A DNA stretch of 64,000 nucleotides from Aphrophora alni (lineage: Eukaryota; Arthropoda; Insecta; Hemiptera; Aphrophoridae), in contig OY740772.1 of assembly GCA_963513935.1 (NCBI GenBank), positions 106,055,797-106,119,796 on the forward strand, in the 5' to 3' direction. The position numbers were made by a program, and so were the translations under genes. Below are positions 22,985 to 33,813 of this stretch, one piece after another. The notes below the pieces were generated by a model that searched no databases, was not told where the DNA came from, and was given only the letters and a program-made list of their open reading frames with translations. Position 1 is the first letter of the stretch. Every line of letters starts with the position of its first letter.

Positions 22985-23655
22985 TCTTGGTAATTTAATG
23001 ACAATTAGTCACTGATAAATATAAAGTGACTAGATGTATACCAACTTCAAAGATGAAAATATCCACAAAATAAAAAATTCTGCTACAAGATATTGTTGGT
23101 AATATTAGGTTAAGGTATTTTAAGACTTTAATAAACTTTTTACTGAGAAATTCAGTAATTTTTTTGAGTGTTAGGTGTATGTTGGTAAAGAATGGCTGAG
23201 TTACGAGCACCGCCAATGCCGACACGAGCGTAGCGAGTGGAAGCTTTTAAATATATAGACTACATATCAACGAGAGACCTCTTAGGACTAACCGATGTCA
23301 AAAACAATTACTCTGTATAAGAACCCTCCAGTACAATTTAACATTAACTAAAAATAAACAAAGACCAGAGCACTGTGGTGACAATATATACAGATTCTTT
23401 GTTAAGATTCCCTCTGAAGATGACAACTTTGTTGTTGTAATAGCTATAAGGGTCTAAAAGGAATAAACATTTCTCTTTTGACAAAAATTTTTGTTTTTGT
23501 TATTTTGTTTATTCCCAAGTGTGGTAAGGGACTTTTGAAAGTGTATCTGTATTAACTAAAAAGCCTAAGAAACCAACACGGGCAATAAATTTAGAGGATC
23601 TGCTTGTATTATAATATAGTATAATGGGTTGGGTAAATACCAAGATTAACCATCA
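22985..23655 (-). repeat. Rep-B copy, reverse, diverged
   Basis: The most readable parts are cacgagcgtagcgagtggaa (about 23222), gaaaccaacacgggcaataa with gaggatctgcttgtattata, and the terminus gggtaaataccaagatt near 23640. An internal segment near 23411, ctgaagatgacaactttgtt, is a hammerhead-like motif, so another element is probably nested here. Confidence 0.55.
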
Positions 23656-23679
23656 AGATATTTATTTTATAAAGCGTTG

Positions 23680-23725
23680 ATGACCGAAAGGTTTTTTGCT
23701 TTTAAACAACAAGAAACATAAATTA
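23680..23725 (+). repeat. Rep-A 3' tip
   Basis: gatgaccgaaaggttttttg and cttttaaacaacaagaaac match the end of Rep-A. Confidence 0.55.
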
Positions 23726-24143
23726 CAACTGTTATAAACAAGAGAGGTGTTACAAAACTAAACCTACAGTTCACTTCCATTGATAGAACACAAATCTAAA
23801 AGGGCAGTATTGGAAGTATCGTGCAAGTTTACGTTTTCAGTGATCGTTATAATATTGTTGGTTCCTTTATAATTGGATGGATCAATAGGTTGGTGAAGAA
23901 AAGAGGGTGTTTCTGTAACCCGATACATTGGAGAGAGTACTACCCTAGATGAAAATATTTCTTCGTCGAGCAGAAGTCTTTTAATATGTACCATCCCTCC
24001 CGTCATGGTAATATATTGAAGTGATATGTTTTATATTATTTGATATATTGGGTTCAAAGCAAGGAAACATTTTATATATATATGTGAACTATGGAGATTA
24101 CATTTACGTTAGGCATTGTATATTAAATAAACATATTTTAGTC
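23726..24143. other. no gene recognised
   Basis: A minus-strand frame of 80 codons (24006-23764) has unbiased composition but no identifiable domain. Confidence 0.3.
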
Positions 24144-24355
24144 CTTGTTGTTTAAAGGCAAAACATCTCAGTCATTTATAAAAGAAGTAAAAATCTTCCC
24201 TTATAAAAGAAGGAAGAAAATAGCATAAAATGAAGACCCTTAGCTCTCGATTATACTAACCCAACCTAACCTATTCGAATCGAACCTAACCTAGCTCTAG
24301 AATATTCTAATAGCATCAGGGTCGTAAAAGAAAAATAGTTGGTCAAGCTAGGCCT
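24144..24355 (-). repeat. Rep-A copy, reverse, with telomere-type insert
   Basis: From cttgttgtttaaaggca to atagttggtcaagctagg. Between 24257 and 24296 it contains caacctaacc and gaacctaacct blocks. The flanks agctctcgattatactaa and agctctagaatattctaat look like a duplicated target on either side. Confidence 0.7.
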
Positions 24356-24500
24356 TATATGAATGATTAAGGGTGGTAAAAACACCCTTGCAGTGGAACA
24401 TTTTCAAAACGCTTTCTTAGTACGCGTCTACAGACCTACCCCAAACCATGTTAAAAAATTCATAACTCTAGGCTTCTTGGATCCAGAGATTTCGTGATCA
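24356..24500 (+). repeat. solo unit of the 128-bp satellite
   Basis: ggtggtaaaaacacccttg, then tacgcgtctacagacctac, then ggcttcttggatccagaga matches one unit of the array at 10337-11000. It sits between two Rep-A pieces. Confidence 0.8.
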
Positions 24501-24528
24501 GTCTGTGGGTTTTGACTTATATAGATAA

Positions 24529-24686
24529 AGATCACTCGAATACTCTAATAGCATAAGGGTCGTAAACGAACAATAGTTGGTCAAGAAATACAATGAAAGA
24601 GAGGGATTTACCTCAAGACTACATGAAAAAGTGTAGATCCAGCTAGGCCCTAAGGGATTGCCAATTATAGTGAGCTCCTGAAGAGT
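24529..24686 (-). repeat. Rep-A copy, reverse
   Basis: It includes tcgaatactctaatagcata, gtgtagatccagctaggccc and tagtgagctcctgaag. A 94-codon minus-strand frame covering it is a shadow of the repeat. Confidence 0.75.
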
Positions 24687-24929
24687 CGAACTCAGTATAG
24701 GCACAAAATAGTAGAAGGTCAGTTGTGGTGCCAAATATAATCTAATATGTGATGTTGTGCACATTTTTATAGTCAAGTTCAAACATATATTTTACATACT
24801 TTTAAGACAAAAAAGAAGTGCCAGATATAAGGTTATAATAATGAGTCGAAACTGCCAAATATAGGTAAACAAGTGGTGTCGAAATAAAACTGTAAACGTA
24901 TACAGTATACATGTGTATTCAAATGTATT

Positions 24930-25318
24930 TTCCTATCTTAAAGTTAGAGGCCGCCATCGTGCTTACGTACAGGTGACAATGACGAACGGACGCCATGTCG
25001 AAAATCACTTTCGGTTTCCTGAAACCATACATGGGCGTACCTAGCGAGGGGCAGGGGGGCAGCTGCCCCCCCCCCTGGAAGCAAAAAAAATAATCTTTAT
25101 TATACATTTTGTTGCTGGAATTTAATACAATTCTTGAAATAACTATTTTAATAATCAATTGTATATTGAATGACCATGGCTTGCCATCCTTACCCCCCCC
25201 CCCCTAGTTTTGATCCTGGGTACGCCCTTGAAACCATACGTGATGATCAGTCAAAAAACGAGGATCGAAATCTTGCTATTAATAAACTTGCCCTAAACTT
25301 CGTATAATGGATTGGTAA
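24930..25318 (+). repeat. Rep-B 3' part, split by a MITE
   Basis: The left half reads aaagttagaggccgccatcg, tgcttacgtacaggtgac and cactttcggtttcctgaaac. The right half resumes gaaaccatacgtgatgatca and ends cgtataatggattggtaa. Confidence 0.75.
25031..25229. mobile_element. short Mutator-like MITE (ATGGGCGT type)
   Basis: A 199-bp insert in Rep-B with a perfect 10-bp target duplication, gaaaccatac (25021-25030 and 25230-25239). The termini are inverted: atgggcgtacc at the left and ggtacgccctt at the right. Inside, poly-G/poly-C tracts (gcaggggggcagctgcccc and a C run at 25193-25204) sit near each end. A 9-10 bp duplication suits Mutator-type transposition. A larger relative is at 30666-31194. 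Confidence 0.8.
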
Positions 25319-25342
25319 AAACCAGAACATAATTAATTTATA

Positions 25343-25500
25343 GACTCCTTTCCCTCGAATACTCTAATAACATCATGGGCGGAGAAAAAGAATTGGTTAA
25401 AGGAGATCTGATAGAAGAAAATGAAAGAGAATTATTATCTAAATATAAGAATTTATATAAAGGTGTACATCCAGTTAGAATACTTATGGATTTACAGGTT
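25343..25500 (-). repeat. Rep-A copy, reverse
   Basis: Markers are tcgaatactctaataacatc, ggtgtacatccagttagaat and ctgatagaagaaaatgaaag. Confidence 0.65.
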
Positions 25501-25705
25501 ATAGCAAGTTTATACTCGTATAAACAGGTTACCAATTTAATATTAAAATGAAAATAAAGTTTCTCAGAAGAAGAAAAATTACCAAACAATACAAGTTGGA
25601 TAACAGGACCTTTAATTTATATACTAAAATATGTTGCATAAATCTGTACATTTCATGAAACTTTCATGCAGTATTGTATACATGCTATACGTGTCGTAAC
25701 CTATT

Positions 25706-26555
25706 CTTACACCTATGGACACAGAATATTTAGTCTAAAATATTTACCGAGCAAGGAGAGTTGTAAATCTCCAACCTAACCTAACCTAACTTCTGTTTTT
25801 TGACATATTCAAGTTTCATAGAAACCAAAAACCTAACCTCTTATACACCTATGGACACAGAATATTTAGTCAAAAATATTTACCGAGCAAGGAGAGTTGT
25901 AAATCTCCAACCTAACCTAACCTAACCTAACTTCTGTTTTTTTGACATCTTCAAGTTTCATAGAAACCAAAAACCTAACCTAACCTAACCTAACCTCTTC
26001 TTACACCTATGGACACAGAATATTTAGTAAAAAATATTTACTGAGCAAGGAGAGTTGTAAATCTCCAACCTAACCTAACCTAACTTCTGTTTTTGACATC
26101 TTCAAGCTTCATAGAAACCAAAAACCTAACCTAACCTCTTCTTACACCTATGGACACAGAATATTTAGTCTAAAATATTTACCGAGCAAGGAGAGTTGTA
26201 AATCTCCAACCTAACCTAACCTAACTTCTGTTTTTTTGACATCTTCAAGTTTCATAGAAACCAAAAACCTAACCTAACCTAACCTAACCTCTTCTTACAC
26301 CTATGGACACAGAATATTTAGTAAAAAATATTTACTGAGCAAGGAGAGTTGTAAATCTCCAACCTAACCTAACCTAACTTCTGTTTTTGACATCTTCAAG
26401 CTTCATAGAAACCAAAAACCTACCCTAACCTCTTCTTACACCTATGGACACAGAATATTTAGTCTAAAATATTTACCGAGCAAGGAGAGTAGTAAATCTC
26501 CAAACTAACCTAACCTAACTTCTGTTTTTTGACATCTTCAAGTTTCATAGAAACC
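25706..26555. repeat. telomere-motif satellite, six units with dimeric higher order
   Basis: Units start near 25706, 25840, 26000, 26141, 26294 and 26435 at cttacacctatggacacag. Each carries gcaaggagagttgtaaatct, two to four CCTAA copies, then gacatcttcaagtttcatag and another run of CCTAA copies. Units 3 and 5 share agtaaaaaatatttactgag and caagcttcat. Units 2, 4 and 6 share the ttaccgag form. The spacing 26000 to 26294 and 26141 to 26435 is 294 bp, so the working repeat is a dimer. Confidence 0.85.
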
Positions 26556-27215
26556 ATAAAAGTTATTTTTGACATATTTTCGTCTGTACGTAAGCACGAT
26601 TGCGGCTACAAAAATTAAGATATGAACGTCAAATTTTGTACAGGGGGATTACAGTCTCTTCATGTTAAACCCTTTAGATACCAGAAAAATCTAATTGAAA
26701 ATAAAAAAATTGCAACAATTTAAACATTGTTTTTGTTCATATCTCGTGTGTTATTCAACTTATAATACACTAAATTATATAACAATTTGTAGATTTCAAT
26801 TACCCTACAGCCCTATCCTAACCCAACCCCACCAATCTAAGATGAGAAATAGCGAAGTTATTGTCAAAAAAAGTCATTTCAAACTCGGACCTCCGAAGAA
26901 AATGTGATTTGTAGTTGAAGGCCGCGTCAACGTCACGAGCGTAGCGAATGGAAGTTACTTCACAGCTAAGAGGCCCGCAATGTCCGAGACACTGAAACGA
27001 GCGAAGTGAGTGAAACACACATCAGGAAAATTAGACAATTAGGAGGTTCAGAAAATCTCCAACAACTGTTTTTAACAAAACTCTTGATCTACCAATACAA
27101 TTTAACATTTCCTACAAGGCCCAAGAAACCAACTTTTGGACCGTTAAATTTAAAGGATTTTCTTGTATTACATCTTGTATTGTGGATCTGGGTAAGTACT
27201 ATGACGCCACCCGTC
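26556..27215 (-). repeat. Rep-B copy, reverse, near full length
   Basis: From cgtctgtacgtaagcacgat, tatctcgtgtgttattcaac, caccaatctaagatgagaaa, gagcgaagtgagtgaaac and ccaagaaaccaacttttgg to the terminus tctgggtaagtactatgacg. Frames of 60-80 codons inside are shadows. Confidence 0.75.
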
Positions 27216-28285
27216 AACTTCTTTAACATCTACGTGACGACTTTATGACACACTCCGAGCAATAGAAATCACGTTTGAATTACTCGTGCAGTGTTGTGAT
27301 GTGTACTTCCTTCCTTAATTGATGACATGTTTACAAAATATGTCCACAGATACGACTGTAACTGCCACACTTGTAGGAGCTTATCAGTCCTATTGCACAA
27401 GAAACGTTTTATATCTTTTCTGTAAACTATTGTTCTTTAGATTTTCAGAATTCTTAATGACAACAGAATATTTCACAATTGAATTTAAACAGAAAACGTT
27501 AAAATATTGTTACAAGATGTAGTTTTTTCCTTCAAATGGGTGAATTTTTCGGGTCGTATTTATGATCATTCCTTAGGAGTTCTTTAAGAGAAGCAAAGGA
27601 AACACTTCCTTTATACTAAGGCATCCTTAAACAGAAGTCATATTTATAAAAGGTCTTAACATTTCACTTACTAAGTTATTCTTTATAAAGGCAAGAGAGT
27701 ATTTAGTTACCAGTTTTGTATTTTTAAATAATTTGTTAGATTTAGATATGACTCGAAACATAATTTAAAGGTTTGTGAATTCCTGAGGATGACAACTAAA
27801 TGTTGTCGAAACGATTATCTATTTAAATAAAGATCTCTGGAAGGGAAACCGTGACTCATTCATTTAATACGTTCATATATACCGGCTCTAAAGAAACGAT
27901 TAGCTAATAATTTCTGTTAGATAATTCACTACTAATTAATTAATTGTATATATTCAAACTGTCAAAATATCCGTAAAAATCAACGAAATAAGTAATCAAA
28001 CTAAGAACAATTCAACAGACAGGAAGGTCTTCAATAATAAGACAGTTTCTTTGTGTTAAAATACAGTGTTAACAGTTTTATCTATGCTTACACGACTAGC
28101 GCTCCCTTCATTTCTCATGTCTGTTTCCACCTACACTTTGTTGAATTCAATTGCCTAAATGAACATTTGAAGGCGCTATATAATTTGTTACTCCAATAAT
28201 TAAATATTTATAAATGTTAATAAATATAAATAAATACTTATCTTTTTCTTTTCTAAAGTATACTAAATTAAACAAGATCATAAAC
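27216..28285. other. no gene recognised; one hammerhead-like motif
   Basis: At 27783-27813 the sequence ttcctgaggatgacaac, a loop, then gttgtcgaaacgat has a perfect 6-bp stem between CTGAGGAT and GAAAC. The rest is AT-rich without repeats I can place. Confidence 0.45.
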
Positions 28286-28795
28286 ACCATCATGGTACTT
28301 ACCCAGCCCAATCATAAAAGCACGTGTCTCTAAATGTATTATCCAAAAGTTGGTTTTTTGTACGTTGTACAGAAATGTCAAATTGTATTGTTAGATGAAG
28401 AGGTCTTACTCAGTATGGCAAGTTACAGGACCTCTTAATTGTGTGTCTATGACTATTTGGTTAGAGTTCGTAGATGTGTATATATTAAACCGCCTTCACT
28501 CGCTACGTTCGTGTCAGTGTCTCGGCCCTACTGGACCTCGTAGCTGTATGACTGTGCCTTCACTCGCTCAGCTCGTGTCGTTAACTAACCCTCCAAGATC
28601 TCGTAACTAGCCTCCTATAATCACATTTTCTTGAGAGGTCATGGTTTCAAATTACATTTTTGACTATACCTTCGCTATTTGTCATCGTAGAGAGGTGGGG
28701 TTGGTACCATTACATACAGAATTGAAATCTGAAAATTTGTATTTAATTTAATGTCTTATACGTTGTATAACACGAAATAAGACGACAAAATGGCG
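28286..28795 (+). repeat. Rep-B copy, 5' two thirds
   Basis: It starts accatcatggtacttaccca and runs through cactcgctacgttcgtgtca, tcgctatttgtcatcgtaga and gaattgaaatctgaaaattt. It joins directly to a Rep-A copy. Confidence 0.8.
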
Positions 28796-28796
28796 G

Positions 28797-28950
28797 AATT
28801 TACACCTTTTTTATGTAGTACTGTGTTTGATTCTTATCTGGTCTCCCTTGAACAACTCTTGTTCTTTTCTGATACTGAGGACTAGATGGCTTTATTTTAT
28901 GTACTTTTTCCCCCTTTTCTTATAAGACAATGATGACCGATGATCGATGA
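28797..28950 (+). repeat. Rep-A copy, shortened
   Basis: atttacaccttttttatgta, ccttgaacaactcttgttct and tgaggactagatggcttta are readable. Confidence 0.65.
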
Positions 28951-30286
28951 TGCTAGATTTCTCCTAACGAGTTGGAGTTAGTTTACGTAGTAAAAAATAA
29001 TTTCCCCTTGTCAAGTTAGAACATTAATGCACGACTGGTTTTTCTATACCACATATTAATTGGAATTAAAATACGAATAATTAGCAAACTATTACGCCAA
29101 GAACTTCTGAATATAAAAATATCTCCTTTTCTGCATTCTAGATAACCTTGGAAAACGTCTAACACTGTATAATTATCCCTCCGGGTTGAGGATCACAAAC
29201 CATCAGATTAATCAATAAATAAATTAATAAAGTCCAATATTTTCTCCATTCGTTAGTTATTTAAACTTTCACATTAAAACACAATAACTGTGGTAAAATC
29301 CTAATAAATATACAGAGTTATTCAATTTAATATTCAAACAATACCACTTGCACTGTTCCTTAAACATCCAGAAATTCAAGGATATGGATTAGACAATGTG
29401 CTTATATACAGCGTAATAAGTCCCGGGATGGTTTAATAGTTTTTTAACCATAAAAGTTACAAAGCTTTGCACATTGTTAATGTACAACCAAAAACTATTT
29501 TAGTACGTATTCTTGGACTGCTACTTTCCAGGGGGGACGACCCACAAGGAGTAAGTAGGAAATCTTAAATAAAAACATAGGTCGAATTGTACATCGAATT
29601 AAAAGCCTTTATGAGTAGAACACAAATGCCACAAACCCGACCTGAAAAGGTTCATCCTAGTTAAAATATCGTGGGTTTTACTTGATATAATTCTAATGGC
29701 ATATAACATCTCCAAGACTTCTTTATTAATATCATGTTACCTCTTCACAGCCCTCATGTGATGCGGATAAACAGAAAACGTTACCTCTACACGCGACCTT
29801 ACTGTGGTGCGGATAAACGGTAATGCGCGGAAACGGTAAGCTCTGGCTGCGGTAGTATTTAGGTTTAGAACATCGTTAATCATTCCTGAAGAGTCACGCC
29901 CAAACACACCACCTACAGAACCCTACTACAGTATTTACCTTCTAATTTGTACGCCCTTTATAATTGGAAACTTAAGTGTTTTGCTATAATAAGATGAATC
30001 GTTTTACATTTTTTGTTTGTGAAAATCCTTTAAGGGAAAGTCGATTCATCGTTATATAAATTTATAGGTTAACATATTTAGCGAAAACACAAAATCAAAA
30101 CTTTTTGGTTTAAATGTAATTTTTTGTTAATTATTTTTTGAGTCTTTAAAGAATTCACGAGGGAAAAAAATACATTCTGGACAATGTTTATATTTATTAC
30201 TTTTTTTGATACCTGATTTTTCAAAAAAGAAAACGAAATACAACTTATCACAGGAAGAGGTCGTTATTTTTGAATTAATATGAACA
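28951..30286. other. AT-rich; small direct repeat
   Basis: tgatgcggataaacagaaaa (about 29760) and tggtgcggataaacggtaa (about 29814) form a short two-copy repeat in a GC-richer patch (29740-29900). No gene is recognisable. Confidence 0.35.
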
Positions 30287-30436
30287 CTACAAACTTGACA
30301 CTTTACAGTTATGTTAGAAAGATATCTAAAAGTGCCCACGAGTTTCATTTTTTAATGGTAAATCAAAACAAAATGTCGGAATAACAAAATAATGGTACGT
30401 TTTCACCAAAATGACTACTTGCGTAACCATTACGAA

Positions 30437-31905
30437 TTGTTGATTTGCAGATAACATTGACAGCAACGAAACAAAAACGAGCCATAAGCGCTTTTGAAAA
30501 ATTCCCAAAGTATCAACAGTAATTCCTCTTCAATCAACCTCATTAATTCATCATTTGTTCCTATAGGGTGGGAATAAACCTTTTCTTTCAAAAAGCCTCG
30601 TAGGAAAAATTACAATCAGTCAAGTGATATTGGAGGCCAGTCCATTAAGTTGCTACCACGACCTATGGGCGTCATCACCAGTTCATTATTGGGGGGGGGG
30701 CAATATGCCGGGGGACTGGGGGTATGGAAAATTTTAAAAATTAAACTTCTCAAAACATCGTTATCATATTTATTTTAATATTTTGTCAGCAAATGAAGTA
30801 CACTAAAAGTATCAATCTAATTATTATAACTTTAAAGTCACCTAAATAGTACCAAATGTTACTTTTCTTTAAATATTTTAGCAATTTTCTTGTCGTCTAA
30901 ATTGTCTAGAATGGACTTGTGGACATAAGACACAGCTACATGGTTCAGTCTCTGCTGAGTCATAGTTAGAACGGAGATAGTTTTTCTATCGGACAAACTA
31001 ACTACCAACATAATGGGCTTTATTGGATACAACTATTCAAAATTAATTCTATTTGCGTTTGTAATAGAAATTTAATGTGAAAACCCTAGTAAAGACAAAG
31101 CCCATTGTTTACCTTTTAAATCATTCGTTTTTAGCAAAAATATTTTACATCTCAAATATTGGGGGGGCGTCCCCCCCCGGCGATCACGCCCATGCCACGA
31201 CCTATCCAACTGTTGGAAAGATCTCGATCTAAAACAGTTTTGGCCACATTAGCATAATGAGGAGGAGCTGCATCCTTTTGGAAAAAAAGTCACTCATTTC
31301 CGGCTGAGTAAGATGAACTATGTTATCAGTTTATCGTATCTGTCTCCAGTCATTGTCTGATGGGATATCTCATAAGATAAAACACCATCCTTAGTGACAG
31401 CAGCCCAAACAGTTATACACTTATTTCAATCCCTCTTCGTTGTAATATATGTGTGGATTCGTGTGGTTTTTGTGTTATAATATTTCCAATTATGTCTGTT
31501 TACAGATCCTGTTAGCTTCATCTGAGAATACAATTCCTTCATACCACTCGGAATCTTCGTCATACTTTTCTATTAACTCCACTCGTCCGTCCGGGTCATC
31601 TTCCAGTAGTTCGTAGAACTAAAAGTGTTTCCTAAACATATTTTATATTTCTTTGTATTCATTCGAACTAACGATTTCGGTATCCTAGTAGCGCACGAAA
31701 CTTTTCTAACTGACTTAGGCCTGTTTGGAGATTCCGGTAAAGTTTCATGCAAAGTCTTCATTTCTGTGTTATCTATGGTAGTTATTTTAAACTTATCCAG
31801 TTTCTAGTAGCATAGTTTTCCATTTATGAATTGATTTTTCTTGGTGGAAGAATCACATTTTGGTAGGTTCTTTGAAAACACCTTATCGTTTCATATTCAT
31901 TTTAA
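30437..31905 (-). pseudogene. mariner-like transposase, multiply broken
   Basis: On the minus strand, recognisable parts in order: an N-terminal HTH stretch near 31890-31800 (FQRTYQNVILPPRK, then LLETG); a second HTH near 31735-31660 (RPKSVRKVSCATRIPKSLVR); ELLEDDPDGRVELIEKYDED near 31630; FSDEA with the first catalytic Asp near 31535; TVWAAVTKDGVLSYEISHQT near 31395; QKDAAPPHYANVAK with the second Asp near 31280; and SNSWIGRGSNLMDWP. After the MITE insertion the tail continues with two stops where SPDLTPxDFFLW is expected, then GFLKEKVYSHPIGTNDELMR. Frames change several times. The family usually has about 340 residues and cuts at TA. This copy is dead. Confidence 0.8.
30666..31194. mobile_element. 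Mutator-like MITE inside the transposase relic
   Basis: It starts tgggcgtcatcacc and ends ggcgatcacgcccatg, so the ends are inverted. The 10-mer ccacgaccta flanks both sides (30656-30665 and 31195-31204). The flanking transposase codons (IGRGSNLMDWP) read straight across when the insert is ignored, which confirms the boundaries. A G10 run (30691-30700) and a G7/C8 pair near 31161-31178 echo the poly-G/C tracts of the 25031-25229 element. Confidence 0.85.
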
Positions 31906-32218
31906 AAAGCAATAGCCCAAGAACTACATTTCACAATAGTTCAATTTCAAGGTTAGATATCACATATAAACTGATTGAACACAACTACCAAATTGTTTCA
32001 TTGTTGTGTGTTTAACAACACAACAGCTGATTGAGATTCAACAGATGGCGATGCACATTTTAATTGCATTGCATTGTGGAAGGAAGTGGTTCTATCCAGA
32101 AGATTAACGTGCTTTTTGTTAATCCGCCATTTTGTTTGATTGATTCTAAAAAATAAAACTCGAGGCTACTTTTTTAAATACATATGTAACACAACTGTAA
32201 AGTGTCAAGTTTGTAGTG

Positions 32219-32441
32219 GGTTCCATGTCTCCGGCATATGTACAACAAATATTGAAATGTTTCCACTTAGGGTTTTATTTTAAATTATGTATTCTTTAAC
32301 GTCTTTTATCCAAAACATAAATCAACCCCCCCCCCCCCATTTGAATAAATTTCAATACAATATGATAAAATGATTAAAAGCAAGTACGTAATGCTTTAAA
32401 GAATAGTTTTATCATTTTATAATAGGAAAGTTTACAGACAA
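32219..32441. other. no gene; C14 run
   Basis: A run of about 14 C lies near 32326-32339 in otherwise AT-rich sequence. Confidence 0.5.
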
Positions 32442-32662
32442 CATGACAATCCCGAGGGTTCCTAACTGGATCAACACTTTTTTCATCTAGTCTTGGGTTG
32501 TATCCCTTCTTTCATCTTTCCTACCATCTGTTAACTAACTCATTCTATCTTACCTTTATTAGAATATTCAAGGGCTATGAATCTGTATTTTATGTTTTTT
32601 TCTTCCATCTTCTTATAGAGGATAATGACATAAGTTTTTCGCTTTCAAACAACAAGAAACAA
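32442..32662 (+). repeat. Rep-A, near full length
   Basis: From gacaatcccgagggttccta through catctagtcttgggttgtat and attagaatattcaagggcta to ctttcaaacaacaagaaac. Confidence 0.75.
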
Positions 32663-32737
32663 AATTCCTGACTATGAATTATGAACCAAAGTTATAATTT
32701 TACGAAAAAATGCATTTGGAGTACATATTTCCATTGT

Positions 32738-32754
32738 TCATGTAGTCTGTGGTT

Positions 32755-32844
<90 letters not shown>

Positions 32845-33098
32845 CCTCCCTCTCCCTCTCTCCCTCTCTCCCCCTCCCTCTCTCTCCCTCTCCCTCTTTC
32901 TCCCTCCCTCTCTCTCCCTCTCCCTCTTTCTCCCTCCCTCTCTCTCCCTCCCTCTCTCTCCCTCTTTCCCTCTCTCTCTTGATCGACTTTTGTTCTTTTC
33001 CGAATCTGACGGTATTAGAGTCTTCGAGGAAAAGAGGTCATTTTTTTTTTGCTGTAAGGTGATGCTGACAGAAGTTTCTTGCCTTTATAAAACTAAGC
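32738..33098 (+). repeat. Rep-A copy carrying a CT expansion
   Basis: It begins tcatgtagtctgtggttaga, enters the CT array at the point where other copies read tccctctctttcatc, and resumes cttgatcgacttttgttctt and attagagtcttcgaggaa. Confidence 0.8.
32757..32980. repeat. (CT)n microsatellite grading into CCCT-rich repeats
   Basis: About 38 pure CT units are followed by about 145 bp of interrupted ctctccctcc blocks. Period-30 sub-blocks (ctctttctccctccctct) recur. Two long low-complexity frames (Ser-Leu runs) over it are artefacts. Confidence 0.95.
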
Positions 33099-33597
33099 AA
33101 TCGATACGTGTATCCCAATTCTTGTTTTTCTTTTGCATTGCTTTATGGGGACCACTTGAGTGAAAATCCTAAATAATATAGAATTATTTGGGTAACCTGT
33201 TAAATTTATGTTATTGTATTTTAATTTTATCTTCAAAACGAAAGAGAAAATTGGATTTTTTTTTTCTGTTCGAACCCTTCCTAGCTAATAACTAGATAAT
33301 TTTCAAAGTATGGGTGTGTACATATGGAACTAAAATAATTACTATATCTTATAAGACGCTAAATTTAAAAAAATGTAAATAAAACACAATTTTTTTAAAA
33401 TGGTTATTCAACAAAAATATTTTCCATATTTAAAATTGACATAAGCCAAACATATTAGTTCCAAATATGTACTAATGTATAAGCTTTTAACGGAAAAAAT
33501 TGCTTGTTTTGTAGTTTCTGAGAGAAGGGTACAAATTTTAACATCGTCAAATTAAGGACAAGTGGTTCCCTTAAAAAATTAGTATGAAATAGTTACT
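33099..33597. other. AT-rich, no gene recognised
   Basis: Nothing beyond short A/T runs. Confidence 0.35.
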
Positions 33598-33672
33598 CTA
33601 AGCTCTCGAATACTTTAATAACTTCAGAGTCGGAAAAGAACAAGCGTTGGTCAAGAGAGGAAAGGAAAGACA
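33598..33672 (-). repeat. Rep-A fragment, reverse
   Basis: tctcgaatactttaataact and aacaagcgttggtcaagaga match the middle of Rep-A. Confidence 0.65.
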
Positions 33673-33813
33673 AACTGTTTCATACTTTTCTAACCCTCTT
33701 TACATCGATCTAGGAATTCAGAGTTCAAACCTCGAGTTATTTAAATGTTTTTTCACCATATATTAAATTTTCGATTTCCGTTCATAACAAATGGAATCTC
33801 CCAAGTTATACAG

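Larger units (their letters stand above)
30287..32218 (-). mobile_element. mariner-type DNA transposon relic with inverted ends
   Basis: The segment actacaaacttgacacttta with acagttatgtt at 30288 is inverted near 32193-32217 (cataactgtaaagtgtc in one arm, acaactgtaaagtgtcaag in the other). A more internal pair is gagtttcattttttaatgg near 30341 and aaaataaaactcgagg near 32150. Between the inverted ends lies a broken minus-strand transposase and a 529-bp MITE. Without the MITE the element is about 1.4 kb, a normal mariner size. The outermost TA-flanked termini are not clear. Confidence 0.7.

Noticed and set aside
30127..30348. A 73-codon minus-strand frame with two Cys pairs (CQVC and CPEC) resembling a small zinc-ribbon protein.
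   Set aside because: The first half of the frame is the inverted-repeat end of the mariner relic, which recurs inverted near 32150-32218. The Cys pattern is a by-product.
30326..30508. A 60-codon minus-strand frame with a hydrophobic start.
   Set aside because: It is an out-of-frame reading of the C-terminal tail of the mariner transposase relic.
32681..33163. Long plus-strand frames rich in Ser, Leu and Pro (160 and 77 codons).
   Set aside because: They are translations of the CT microsatellite and its flanks.
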